Numbered from the stretch's first letter, positions 34,547-47,692 are shown. The stretch is 64,000 nt of DNA from Lophius americanus (GCA_037951165.1 JBBDHG010000187.1:1433501-1497500), one strand, 5' to 3'. Translations and numbers: made by a program. Notes: generated by a model from the letters alone, not told the origin.

Positions 34547-35343
34547 CTGGCTGCACTGCCCCCATGTGAACTGCCACCTCCAGGGATCAATAGCTCTTGA
34601 CCGTCGCCTCAGGCCTTTGGACTGAGTGCTGAGGATGGTGGAGGGTATTCAGCGCATGGTGGAAGAGGGGCTCTGGCTGGTATAGAGGCTCCTGACCTCA
34701 AAGGACACTGACCAATGATGATGAGGAAGAGTCGTGCTGAAATTGGATCTGACCAGGATGAAGGGACACTGGAGGGGAAATGAGTATGTAAATGTAGAAC
34801 ATAATGATGCTCTTAAACAAAAAGAAGGAAAAGGCTGTAACACAACCAAATTTAAAATACAGACTTCAAAATTCCCTTCAGGCTCTCCAACTCTATTGAT
34901 GTCACACATGGATACCCCTTTCCACACTTCAAACTCAGTTTCAACATTTTGATCCTTAGTTATTGTGGTTTTGTTGTGCGGTTTAAGAGGTCAGATCACT
35001 AATCCTCTTATACGCTACAACACTGTAAAAGCGCAGCTCCTTACAGTTGAGCTGCCCAGCATTCAAATCAGCAAGGTAAACTTCTTTGATCTCAAGTTGG
35101 AAAAGCTTCCTCTGTTTGAACATTTGAGATGATCCAGCGAGTGGTTGCAGCTTTATGGTCTAAACCCCCTCCAGCACTGGCTTTGCTTTTGCATTAGGCT
35201 ATGTACAAAAACAGCCAGTTAAATCCTCATTCCCATAAGACAATTTCCATTCTACCATTAGGCTCTGACTTCAACACACATACCATTACACTGGCAAAAC
35301 GCACCCACTAACAAATAGATTTTGGGATCTGAAAAATTTACAC
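34547..35343. other. Non-coding stretch
   Basis: No gene recognised. It leads into the first copy of the 202-bp duplication. Confidence 0.45.
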
Positions 35344-35545
35344 CGGAGTTTTTATAACAGCAGTGACTCATCAGCACTATAAGAGAACACAACTGTAAAT
35401 GCGTTCTATTCACGGACTGCAGCGAGTCCATGTGAGTGTGCCGCAAAGCATGAAAGTCATCAAACGCAACCTGGATGAAATACTGCTTTACCGCGGCTAT
35501 AACTACTAAGGTAAAATAAAATAGTTTATCAGTGTTGGAAAACAA
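35344..35545. repeat. 202-bp direct duplication, copy 1
   Basis: Aligns without gaps to 36,015-36,216 (offset 671), with six mismatches counted by eye, about 97% identity. Both copies keep a minus-strand frame open through the whole repeat. The translation (starting around FSNTDKLFYFTLVVIAA) has no family I recognise, so I do not call it a gene. Confidence 0.95.
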
Positions 35546-36014
35546 GTCGTCTTTATGGGACAGTCAGACACGCCCTCATCTGCTTCTGATTGGTTATAGT
35601 TTGATACCTCATTAGGGTTAGATGGTTTGTTGTAGACCAGGATGAGAAAATGACTGGGTGATCAATCTGATCTGGCATAATATAAATAGTGATGGGCTGC
35701 TACGCTCCTGTGCTTAAGTGAAAGCAGGTGTGCAGGGAGTCGGAGGAAATCAGGTGACGGGGAATGAAGGCACGTAGGGGCTACCGCAAAGCAGATGGAC
35801 AAGAGAGTCAATTGGAAAAAACAGAAAAATCAAACTTTTTCACAATGTTATATACTTTGCAGCTTTTGAAAGAAAAAGCAACTACGTGCAAAAGCAACAA
35901 TAAAATGACTTGTTTAAATCTTCTAAAGTCTATCAGAAAGCCCCAGTGGCCAATAGTGCCTAATTCTTTATTACACTGCAATTTAGCAAAGTTACCAAAT
36001 TACAAGCACTGATA
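35546..36014. other. Spacer between duplicate copies
   Basis: About 470 bp that are not repeated elsewhere in the window. The last 14 bases of the spacer and first base of copy 2 (36,002-36,015, ACAAGCACTGATAC) recur exactly at 36,232-36,245 beyond copy 2. Confidence 0.6.
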
Positions 36015-36216
36015 CGGAGTTTTTATAACAGCAGTGACTCACCAGCACTATAAGAGAACACAACTGTAAATGCATTCTATTCACGGACTGCAGCGTGTCC
36101 ATGTGAGTGTGCCGCAAAGCATGAAACTCATCAAACGCAACATGGATGAAATACTGCTTTAACGCGGCTATAACTACTAAGGTAAAATAAAATAGTTTAT
36201 CAGTGTTGGAAAACAA
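36015..36216. repeat. 202-bp direct duplication, copy 2
   Basis: See copy 1. This copy sits between two 14-bp direct repeats (36,002-36,015 and 36,232-36,245) and runs straight into a palindromic cluster. A short piece resembling its own interior (GATAAGAGAACACAA) is repeated just after its end. Confidence 0.95.
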
Positions 36217-36257
36217 CACTGATAAGAGAACACAAGCACTGATACATCAGTGCTTGT
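36197..36257. repeat. Two adjacent snap-back palindromes
   Basis: 36,197-36,208 (TTATCAGTGTTG) pairs perfectly with 36,214-36,225 around GAAAA. 36,232-36,243 (ACAAGCACTGAT) pairs perfectly with 36,246-36,257 around AC. Both lie at the junction that ends duplication copy 2. Confidence 0.92.
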
Positions 36258-36755
36258 AGTAAAGGTCAATGTCACATTTGTACAAAAAGACAAAACAAAG
36301 AACAGTCCCCACTAAAAAATGTGCGTGGCATAAATCCACTACAGAATATTATATTGTAGTATAGTAGAAGATAACAATGTCTGTTCATTTCATTTATTTC
36401 CTGATTCCACATTTATAATATGAAATAATAAATGATATACTATATATAGTTTCTTCATGGACATTGTAAAGTACCAATGTGTAATAGATACAGTTCAGGA
36501 CATTAAATATCAATTCTGAAGAATTACTGAAACGCACCATGCTGGAAATTTTTTTTTGTGGGTTGACATAAAAGGAAAACAATGTATTAGGCGACTGCAT
36601 CTGCAAACCGCCGGTTTGTTTTGGAAATCCATGTATCGGCTCGTGAGCAACATAGTTTCAGACAGCAGAAGGACAAGCAGTGCTACACAATTACAAATTA
36701 TTGTAAGGCTATTCAAGTGCCATCTTCTTTACCCTTTAATATGCTGCTCGTTTTG
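36258..36755. other. Non-coding stretch
   Basis: AT-rich. No gene or recognised repeat. Confidence 0.45.
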
Positions 36756-37080
36756 TTTGTTTTTGAGCACGTTTTGAGTCACCATTTCTTATTGAAAGAT
36801 GTGACTGAACCTGTTTATAATATGACCCAACGGCTGCATGTATCTGCTAAAGAGTAAGGGACCAGGGATGGAGCCCTGAGGGACGCCACAGGTCAAAAGG
36901 CCACTGAGTTGGAGGGATTAACGATGGCTATTTAGAAATTCCTATTTGATAAGTAGGATTTTTTTGGCATTTTAAAGCATTCCAGGACCTAATTTATCAG
37001 AATTATGTAACTTGGTACAACCGAATAAAGTTTGACGAGGGACAAATGTTTTCTGAAAACATACTTTACCAAACGTTTGA
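36756..37080 (-). pseudogene. CR1/L2-type LINE reverse-transcriptase fragment, copy 1
   Basis: On the minus strand, 36,897-36,851 translates as LTCGVPQGSIPGPLL, the conserved GVPQGSxLGPLLF block of non-LTR reverse transcriptases. Upstream on that strand is KKSYLSNRNF (the usual 'SYLSxRxF' region), then a stop. Downstream, after a small indel, is QPLGHIINRF, matching the usual 'YMLPLGxII' region. The order and spacing are those of CR1/L2 family elements. Stops and indels show a dead copy. It is interrupted on its left-hand flank by the repeat at 37,090-37,400. Confidence 0.7.
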
Positions 37081-37089
37081 GCTAATCTT

Positions 37090-37400
37090 ATCATTCATTC
37101 CTTTATTATATACCGCTTTCTCGTTCAGGGTCACGGGGGGCTGGAGCCCATCCCAGCTAACATTGGGTGAGAGGCCGGGTAAACCCTGGACAAGTTGCCA
37201 GTTCATCGCAGGGCACACACACATAGAGACACACAACCACACAAACACTTACGGGGCAATTTTTTGTGTCATTGATAATGCATGTTAGTGAATTGTGAGA
37301 GGAAGCCGGAGCTCCTCCGGCTTCGAACAGATTTGAACTCCGAACCCAATACCTTCTTGCTGTGAGGCAGCAGCGCTGACCACTGCTCCAACAGTGGAGC
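37090..37400 (-). mobile_element. tRNA-headed dispersed fish repeat, most complete copy
   Basis: On the plus strand it starts ATCATTCATTCCTTTATTAT and TACCGCTTTCTCG. It continues with CTGGAGCCCATCCCAGCTAA, ATTGGGTGAGAGGCCGGGTA and AACCCTGGACAAGTTGCCAG, then a CA-rich segment, and GAATTGTGAGAGGAAGCCGG. The right end read on the minus strand has AGCAGTGGTCAGCGCTGCTG (A-box-like), CCTCACAGCAAGAAGG, and GGTTCGGAGTTCAAATC (B-box-like). This is the commonest recognisable repeat in the window, and it sits inside an older LINE-containing segment. A perfect 10-bp palindrome (37,302-37,324) lies inside. Confidence 0.7.
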
Positions 37401-37480
37401 CCCTAAACTTGAAAATGTATTAATTTCCATGAAATACAAAATTTCATTATGAAATAATTTTATGAGTCAGATTTTTTCTT
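37401..37480. repeat. Continuation of the LINE-bearing duplicated segment
   Basis: The stretch from TTAATTTCCATGAAATACAA to ATTTCATTATGAAATAATTT (about 37,420-37,465) matches 42,003-42,055, where it directly follows the second LINE fragment. At this locus the 311-bp tRNA-headed repeat separates the two matching parts. Confidence 0.75.
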
Positions 37481-39949
37481 TCTTTTATAAACATACTTGA
37501 TTTTCATTTATGCTCAATTTAGAGTGCCTTCTTTTTCTTCTTCCTCCTCTTAGTCTTTCAGCATATATTAGATTACTTAGTGCCCCAAAGGAATAAAATA
37601 TGCAAAGACATTTAGTTGTTTTTTTGGCGAGGGGGGCTAAAGGGTTAAGCAAAATTTACATATAGACTTAAAAAAATATCCACAGCCCGCCTCAACTCCA
37701 CATGCCACCATTATGTCACTGTGTGAACTGAAAGAAATTCAATTCTTTTGAAAACTGTGACAACATATCCCACCTTGTGCTTGCTTTGTTATTCCAGTAT
37801 TACCCTCAAATCATGGTCGACTATATTGTTTGAAAAAGGCACCTGGCGCTATTATGTGGTGTTATAAATAACACAGGTGTGACACACAAGTCTATTTGTA
37901 AAGTTCACAAAGAAACATGTTGTTTTTTCCAGATACATCTCCACCTGTTCTCTCCTCACTCATGCAGGTTGGCATCCGGCACAAATTCATGAAACTGAAA
38001 GTGGAGGGTTGGCAGAGAGCTGAACCAACTATGGTGGGATTCAGATAGGTGATTTTCTTTTTCCATTGAGACTTTTATAGTGCCCAAATAAGCTTAAGTC
38101 TCTGAGAGGTTGTTCTATTTTAGCCTTCATGCCCTGCAAAACTCTCACCATTGTCATTATATTTCATACAATAGGTTCTGAGATTTACCTTTTAATTAAC
38201 CGAAAATGTGACCTTTTACATAGGCCTTACAACCAACTGCAAAAAAACCCCCACTCCTTCACAGTGTCTTCAACCTTATGTCCCACAAAGCATCCTGTAC
38301 GGAAGCTAATGTATCCTGCTATAAGAATATAGGTCTATATGTGTGTGTATGTGCTGGGCGTGTGTGGATGGGGTATTTGAGTGTTTTTGCAAGGGAGCAT
38401 GTGTGTCTGTTTGTTCTCTCATTTCCCATTTCTCATATTTAATGTCTGCGGTTTTGCAGACAGCAGGGCCCATCTCACGAGAGCCGAGGCATGACTCAGA
38501 CCTATGTAGACGTGTGGCTGGCGGCTGTGACTCAGAAAGCGTGGAATGGGAGGGGAGAAGGAAGGTATAGTCAAGGGGGAAGGGAGTATGGAGAGGCAAG
38601 AGTTGAGGTTGTCATAGATGAGACGTCGCCTCCCAACTCACCCAGAGCTGAGCAGCTGTCCATAAATGCATGTGTGGCAGCGTCACTCAACATGCTCCGC
38701 GCTCACACATGCATACAGAGAGGCCCATCTACACATGCAGACACACAGAAGCAGCTGAAAATAGCTGAACGGAGGCTCTCCACAACATCTGTCAATTATC
38801 CGGCAGAGAGCAGGCCTGAGTCCAAGATCAGAGTAGTCCCAGCTGTGAGCCCGGCCTGGAAGATGGCACTGATAGAAACAGAGAGCGAGAAGAGAGAGAG
38901 ATTTTGGTGAGAAAACAATTGTAAAATAACAGACAAAGGGTTTTACAACAAGCGAACTGGCTCCCAATGAGACAGCCGTATAGATCAGTCTGTAATAAAC
39001 ACATAGATTTATTTGATCCATATGTGCCGCAGAGAAACAACCAGGGCCCCAGCCTTCCAACTGCATTGGCAGGAATCACAATATCCTTGACAGTCAGTCA
39101 GTTTTGCCCACCTTCCTTCTGTCTCCATCCCTTTGGTCTCCTCTGCGTTCAGAAAAAGAAAGACAGACTCATTTCCATACAAATGGAGTGAGAGCCTGCA
39201 GCCCAGGGACCCAGTGGAATTGCGAATATTTCATCTTTTCCTGGGAGCCACGCGTTATTACTCCGTGGCCATTATCCCCCCTCTTTCATTCCGTCTCGTT
39301 TTACTTTCTTCCTCTTTTTCGTTTTCGTAATGCTCACCTCCACTATCCAACCATGTTTACGCTGATCCTCTCTGCTTCCATCGCTCATTTGCTCTCCCGA
39401 CGTACCCGTCTCAAACATAACATCCATTTACAGAATTACACCCATCTACTGCTCCTCCTGCACAGTCAAGAAGAACTTGACTACAAACATAGACTCTGTT
39501 TAAGCTTCCAAACCAGCATCTGTGTTTCACTCATCAGTTGCGAAAAGCCGTCATGGCTTTGACTTTGAAGGGATGCAGCTCAGACTACAGCTGTCCGTCT
39601 GTTTCAACTTCCACTTTCTTTTCATGCAACATCCCTTCATCCTCACCTCCTTCATAGCATCGGCCTAGTGCCCACATTCTTGGGCGCACATGGTGTCCGG
39701 CAGATGCCAGGTCAGTATAGGTGCTGGAGCACAGATTGCCTGGCGCTGGCCTGCTACCTGGGCGAACTGCCAGCTGTGGACACAGATAGAGCAGAGAGGA
39801 TGCTGTAATAGGATTTAACAGACTTTACACAGAGCGGCGTGCTCTGTGTCAGTAAGGAAAACAAGCGGAGAAGAATCTTAACATATTAATGTGGAAGATA
39901 CATACGAGTATCAGATCATCAGATTGGGATAATCAAACTAGGACAATGC
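37481..39949. other. Non-coding stretch
   Basis: About 2.5 kb without a recognised gene. C/T-rich between 39,260 and 39,420. A 53-bp segment at 39,658-39,710 has acceptor- and donor-like flanks (see findings). Frames of 127-152 codons (38,491-39,562) carry no domain. Confidence 0.45.
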
Positions 39950-40450
39950 TGTCATCTCTTTCAGTATATCCCTGAAAAGGCTCCAATGCCTTGCATTGTT
40001 CAAGCAATCCCCCTGATTGAACTCCTCAAATAAATCGGAAGTTATGTCTGAAAAACATTGTTATTCATAAAAATGCTCACCCTAGTGAGTAAAAATAGAA
40101 CTGATAATAGTAAAATATGACATATACAAGAATGATCTGCATGACCGGACCAACGGTTAGGAAATTACGTCCAAAAGTTTTTCAGTTTTTCCTGAAAAAA
40201 AAGCACTTCCTAGTAAGTCAAATACTGACAATTAGAATATTAGTATATTTAATGGATCCCCTAGAGTCGGCTCATATGCACCAAATTTGGACTAATTGGA
40301 CTAATGGTTTAAAAATTATAGCCTAAAAACTTTTGGACATAATACTCCCCCTAGTGTCAGAGCTATGCAACCGACCTTTCCCAAAATGTATCCAGTTCCT
40401 CCTCGCACTAAGGTCAATGTGGTAATTCAATTTTCAAGAGATCGATGACG
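39950..40450 (-). mobile_element. Dispersed repeat family A, copy 5
   Basis: GCAATCCCCCTGATTGAACT, CCTAGTGAGTAAAA, CACCAAATTTGGACTAATTG, AAAAATTATAGCCTAAAAAC, TTTTGGACATAATACTCCCC and GACCTTTCCCAAAATG appear in order. It closely parallels copy 2 at 11.25 kb but includes a second CCTAGTAAGTCAAATACTG sub-unit. Confidence 0.7.
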
Positions 40451-41689
40451 TTTCCATAATATCCCTTTTTCAGGGATATGATTAACCTTAAACTTGAAAA
40501 TGTGGCTCTATGAACCTGCAAAGCTCTAATGAAGTGTACGCACTGCTAAATATCCATCCAGCACCTACAATTCCAGTACTTTCGGCATGCTCTACATTTT
40601 ATAACTGAGGGAGAGGAACGTCCCTGCCGTGAGAGAGGGAGTCCTGGCTGCTTTTACGCGTATACAAAGAGGAGCAGAGGGAGGACAGCCTAGGCCCCAG
40701 ATGGACAGTGTGTAATGTTGTTAGCTATAGTTAGCCAATTTAGTCACACTGCCAGCAGCTCTCATTACATGATCTAATTCTCCCTCTCTATCTCCCTTCC
40801 CCACCAATTTCTCCAGTACATGCACACACTCCTACACAAGCCACACAGGATAGAAGGGGGACCAGTAGGTGAAAGACGGACAGAAGCTTGTGCGGATGCG
40901 GGCGGAGGTGGTGGAGCTGCAGCACCAGTAAGGGTTCTGGAGGTTATACAGGGCCTCGTCACTCAGGAACTTGTAGTTTTCCAACAAGAGAAAGGCATCA
41001 AAATTGAATGAGGATATTAATAATTCAGTGTCAAATTTCTCAAAGAAAAAGGGTTTTCTGAAAGGATGAAGCAAAAATCAATGCTTCCTCTCCTCACACA
41101 CTCGCTTTCGTTCTCCATCTCTTCATGCATGCATTCTGGAGAAAGGAGGAAGGGCCACAGGATCAGCCATTGTGACTGCATGCCTCGTTGTTTGCCCCTG
41201 CGTGGGAGCTTCTGTTGGTATGCTTCTTGTAGCGGGGTGGACATCAGCTTAGTGTCTGACAGCCTGTGCTGTTACTCAGTGAATCCCTGGAGGCAGGAGC
41301 ACAGCTTCAGCCTTGCCACCTCCAGACTGGGTTAGAGGAGAGGAGACACTGTACAGAGGGATGTGCAAACCTCAGCGGAGCTGTTGGAAAGACAGCCACA
41401 CATGCACAAACACATTTACACGTGCACCCATATGAGCACGATGGGGTTAAAAAAAGAAGAAGCTTTAGCTGTGACACAAACAGGCTGCTCATGCCTGTGT
41501 ACATTGATGTAGTGGGTCAACCAGCAAACACTAGGAGCTAATTATCACCTCCTTATGAAGCTATGTAGAGAGGTGCAGGTAGACGCACGTTTGTGTCAGA
41601 AACACTGTACTCTGCTCCATTTTCTCTTCTTAGTTACCTCCAGAACAACAAACCTCCTCCTATGCTACCTTTTGATTTAACCCTTTGAT
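40451..41689. other. Non-coding stretch
   Basis: Contains GAGGACAGCCTAGGCCCCAG near 40,681, which resembles the outer edge of family A (GGACAGCTTGGGCCATAG at 22,504), so the element may extend. No gene recognised. Confidence 0.45.
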
Positions 41690-42060
41690 GTCCTCCTTAG
41701 CTGTTTGGTTAAGAACATTTTGAGTCACTATTTCTGATTGATAACTATGAGCCACTTCACTGAACATGTTTATAATAATGACCCAGTGAACGCATGTAAG
41801 TGTTAAAGAGTAAGGGGCCATGGATGGAGCCCTGGAGGGACACCACATGTCAAAGGGGCCACAGAGGAGGAAGCATTAACCATGATCATTGAGAATGTCT
41901 TAAGAATATCAAACAGTTTTCCAAAAAGGTTCTTTACTATAACGGTATAGAGATTTCACTTTGTAATGACGGTAGTAACGGTGAGCTTATCGGATTTAAA
42001 TGGTTTATTTTCCATGAAATACAAAATTTCCTCATGAAATAATTTAATAAGTCTGATGTT
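41690..42060 (-). pseudogene. CR1/L2-type LINE reverse-transcriptase fragment, copy 2
   Basis: The minus strand around 41,850-41,800 carries the TGTGGTGTCCCTCCAGGGCT block. It encodes the CGVPQGSI motif but with one inserted base that shifts frame before GPLLFN. Downstream comes a SLGHYY-like stretch in place of PLGHII. It aligns with copies at 36.8 and 47.4 kb across roughly 250 bp. Unlike copy 1, its left-hand (plus-strand right) flank CCATGAAATACAAAATTTCC is contiguous. Confidence 0.65.
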
Positions 42061-43665
<1,605 letters not shown>

Positions 43666-44955
43666 TTGTCCCTGCACATCTTTTCATGTAGGTGTGTGAA
43701 TTTGCACTGGATGTATTTGTGTCTATGTGTAGTAGTTATGTATCTATGTATCTGTTCCCACGCAACCCCAGAAAGTTTGTGGATGTAATATGTGTGTAAC
43801 GTGTGTACATTCACTCCGAGTGTGTAGCTGCCATGTTGTGAGAGATGGAGGAGGTTCTGCTACTTTGACACAGCCACTGTGTCATGCAGACACATCAAAA
43901 ATAGAAGAAATCATTAGACTATGCTCTCTGTAATAAATTAGTGGGTTGAGGTAACCCAAGGCAAGGTAACACAAGGTTAATAATGCACTGATATCCCCCG
44001 CTGGCAGAAATAAACATCTCCGATGTTTATTTGCCTTCGCTACACTCCCACGAGACGCCAGAAACAGCAGGACAGAGGCGTGGAAAGAGAGAAAAGGAGG
44101 GGGGGAAAGATAGCGGGATGAGAGTGAGAAAGATAGAGGACAAATTGATGATGCTCCTTTCCCACTCTGACACCCACCTACCGTTCCTGCCGTGTCCTTC
44201 ATCTCACTGCCGAGAAAAATTAAAACAGGTCAACCCACATTTTGTTTTTCTTTTTTGTCCAAGTCCTTCCTCCATATTGGGCCATTGCTCCCAGTTTATC
44301 GGCCTTCCTTTCTCTGTCTTCCTCCCACTCTCCTGGTCATTGCATGGGTCAGGACGGGAGTCACGACAGGCTGCGGGATGAACTCCCCACTATCTGTCAT
44401 TCATCACATCCCACCAATGACAGCTGCCTCTGCCCACTCACACTTTCACCTCTGCATTTCTCACGGAAGACAATGTGTTACATGTAGCGCTGATGCATCC
44501 ATGCGCCTCTTCGTTAAAGGCAATTTAAATAACTGTAATAGCTGATCTGTGAGTAATATTCCACCCTGATAGGAGTCATGATCCATTTGTCAGGGATACT
44601 ACGCTGCTTGTGAATCGTCATCAAAGCAGTTTCTGAAATAAAAGACGTTTCATCTATGTGGTGTGACGACCTGATTGAGTAAAACAATAAAGATTCAATT
44701 ATTCTACAAGAGTATTCATCCATGCTCTGAGCATTTTTATTTCTTTGCAAAGTAGAATTGCCAGAAGGTGATTAGCATTCTGTAAAATAAATTATTTCAA
44801 GAGAATATACATAATAGCATAGTTTCTGGGAAATAGTCTTATTTTTGCCCAAAAGACAAACAAGCATGTCTCATATCATAAAAGTGTATAACTATTATAA
44901 TTATTATTCCACATAATAGAGAGAAGGATATAACCAGTAGCAATGTACAAGAATG
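43666..44955. other. Non-coding stretch
   Basis: A G-rich purine patch lies at 44,065-44,115. Overlapping open frames of 106-117 codons on both strands show no domain. Confidence 0.45.
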
Positions 44956-45030
44956 GTTTGCAAAATAATATTAGTAGCAGTGGAACAGCAATATGCTGAA
45001 GGTAGTTGGTCCAAATCCACTTGTGGACCT
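44956..45030 (+). mobile_element. Possible tRNA-like SINE head
   Basis: AGTAGCAGTGGAACAGC resembles an A-box segment. About 30 bp on, GTTGGTCCAAATCC resembles a B box (consensus GGTTCRANNCC, one mismatch). The following GACCTTGGGTAATGCCA would be the body. The match is weak and the copy is old. Confidence 0.3.
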
Positions 45031-45644
45031 TGGGTAATGCCATTTAAGACAGATTCCATGTCTCTGCTATGCTTCACAGGACAAGTGGTTACAGAGCACA
45101 AATAGAGTAAGCCTTTATTATTAATCTTGGATTCAGGTATCGATTTATGAAGACAGCTTAATCAAGAAACTGAGATACTTATTTTAAGTAAGTCTATATT
45201 AAATAATGGAATTATCATCACTTTGAATAAATTCCACTTGCTTAGATTCTGGCATTCTTGTCTAGTTCTAAGACCCATTACGGCCTTTCATTAGCTGGAC
45301 TTCTTTGCTAGTTTAAAGAAAGTATTTCTATTGTGGCTACTTCACAGTGTCAGTCTCCTCGGTAAATGCATAGATATGAAGATCTAGCAAACGTTCAGTC
45401 AAGAAGACTATCCCCTTGAACACTCGGTCGACGGTCACTCCTCATATCACTTAATCGTTCTCACCTTTCACACGTGTTCAGTCTCAATTACCCGCTGTTA
45501 CCCACATAAGTTGATATCAGATGGGCTCCTTCAGCCAGGCACATCTATCAAATCACGGCGACACACCCTTGTGGTTAGCCTATCATCACCAACTGCCGTC
45601 CTACATGATAAATTTATGTAGTTCTTTCATGCTGCTGGCTTCAG
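45031..45644. other. Non-coding stretch
   Basis: Nothing recognised. Confidence 0.45.
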
Positions 45645-45790
45645 CACCCCCACCTCCCCATTTCTGCCCGGTACTCTCAGATCCATCAGCCTCATCATTC
45701 AACAGTCTCAGCAGAGTCATAAGCAACCACCACCAGTATACAGACTCCAAAGGGGCGTATACCTTTCTGATGGCGGTGGCAGATTAAAGA
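45645..45790 (+). mobile_element. Dispersed repeat family C, copy 1
   Basis: CAACAGTCTCAGCAGAGTCA, then AGCAACCACCACCAGTATAC, AGACTCCAAAGGGGCGTATA and TTTCTGATGGCGG. The CTCAGCAGAGTCATCAGCCACC phrase is shared with copies at about 60.5 and 62.7 kb. I recognise the phrase from fish dispersed repeats but cannot name the class. Confidence 0.6.
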
Positions 45791-47294
45791 CTTTCAGATG
45801 GTCTTCTTGTACCGTATGATCCATTGAAATATTCTTCATCGACACTGCAAAGTAAAGTTATGTCGAAATAAGAATCCCTTCCCCTGGAATCCAGTTTTTG
45901 TGTATGTGTGTGTAATTTGTTCAGTGCATGGTCGTGCGTGAGATCACCACCATTATTCAACTTGTAGTCGTAATTAGCAAGCTCACTATTGTTAATTGCA
46001 CCAACAGGATCCTAAGGTCTGCTGGGAGAGCGGAGCACGCATGTCTACCTTCATTATGCATGAAGAAAGAAATGCTAACAGTCCCTGTGTTGCTGTGAAT
46101 GTTTCGTGACTTTTGTGGGAACCCTGGTTCATAACCAGAGAGCGACTCAACGAGAAGCAGAGCGGAGAGAAGGGATGGATAACAATTGTGTCATGTTTGA
46201 TTGCAAGAGTTGGTTTTTGCTCTTCGTGACAGTTCTCCCCACAGTGACATTCAGGCCCCCACAGCTTCCACTCGATGATCTCACTAATCACAGTAACGCA
46301 CACACACACACACACGCTCACCTGCCCGGTCATGGCCTCAATGCTCTTCCTGTATAGACACTTCTTAGAATCAGGCTTACCTTCAGCAGAAACGTGGCAT
46401 ACACGGGGAACCCACACATATGCAAAAACACAAAAACCTACAAAGAATGAAAGGCTGCAGCTGAAAGGTGAGGCACTCGGGTCACTCTGCCCTCTGTCGC
46501 CTGCACACTGAAACAGGGAAGATTATGCAGGAGAAGGAGGTGGAGGCCAGAGAGCATTTGTGTGAGAATCAGGTAGGAAGTGAAGTATCTAAAAATAGCG
46601 CTTCACACGATGCGAGACTGTCAGAAGAAGTACTAAAACTCTCCACAGGGACTGACTAACTAGGTCAACAAGGACCCTTGGGTGTCCTGTTGAGCATGGC
46701 ACTTTCCAAAGCGAGGCCAAGTTCTCTGCGTTAGTATACAATAGAGGAATGTGGGATGATTACGTCCACCTGAATCTCCATCAAGGGAATGCTTATTATG
46801 ACCTATCTACCAGCCTGATCATTTTTTAGCATTTCTATTTCCCAAGGTAAAGACTGATTTTCACCTCAGGATGCTCATTTGTGCTGCGTGTGCATCTTTA
46901 AAATGAGGTCAGTGTGTCCCTATTGATTCCTTTCAAGGCAATTCTTCCCGGGTAAAATTCATTAGATTGCGTCACCTCGGGCGTTTTCAAACTGATTTAA
47001 CCTTTATCAAACCAATTTTACATTACGCAATTACAGTGAATGCGTCAATTTAGACAATTCATACTAACCAGGTTTTGGTTTAAACTAAGGGAATACTCTT
47101 GCTAGCAAGAGGAGAAAATGATGCACAGGATGTGATTTATCTTATTTGCATTAATCCCCTAGTCATTTATATTTTGATTTATATTTTACATCCCAAAATG
47201 GATCACATCCACATCAGCATCATAAGAATCCACAAGGATCATTTATTATCTTCTGAAGATCGATAACTTATCCAGGCACTATTATAACAGTTTT
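45791..47294. other. Non-coding stretch
   Basis: A short (CA)n run lies at 46,299-46,315. No gene recognised. On the minus strand a CAG|GTGAGC donor-like site occurs at 46,322, without a convincing acceptor. Confidence 0.45.
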
Positions 47295-47580
47295 AACCCT
47301 TCAATGTCCTGCTCAAATGTTTGCTTGAGCACATTTTGGGACACCATTTTATTAATTGAAAATTGTGTGCCACTTGACTAAACCGGTTTATTATATATAT
47401 ATATAAATGGCAGCGTAGCTTTGCAAAAGAGCATGGGGCCAAGGATGGAGCCCTGGAGGACACCACATGTCAAAATAGCCATAAGGAGGAGGCCTTTACA
47501 TAGCTATCAAAAAGTCCTACTCGATAAGTGGTATTTTTTATCTGGCATATTAAATTGTGTGAGAGCAGGGCACATTAAAG
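47295..47580 (-). pseudogene. CR1/L2-type LINE reverse-transcriptase fragment, copy 3
   Basis: The minus strand at 47,472-47,425 translates in frame as CGVLQGSILGPMLF, the reverse-transcriptase block with P-to-L and L-to-M changes. Upstream KYHLSSRTF corresponds to the SYLSxRxF region and is followed by two stops. It shares the flank AACCCTTCAATGTCCTGCTC with copy 2. Its downstream part contains an inserted (AT)n run (47,391-47,405). Confidence 0.7.
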
Positions 47581-47672
47581 GATTAATAAGGAGGTAGATT
47601 AAATAGTCACAATAACCCGGCAGATGTAAGTAAACTCTAGGAATCTTATTATCTTATAAAAATATATTATAA

Positions 47673-47692
47673 GATATATATATATATATATA
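47673..47692. repeat. (AT)n microsatellite
   Basis: Ten AT units next to a TCTTATAA/TTATAAGA inverted repeat. Confidence 0.85.

Noticed and set aside
46322..46417. Minus-strand exon-like segment ending in CAG|GTGAGC
   Set aside because: Good donor but no polypyrimidine/AG acceptor upstream, and the donor merges straight into a CA/TG repeat.
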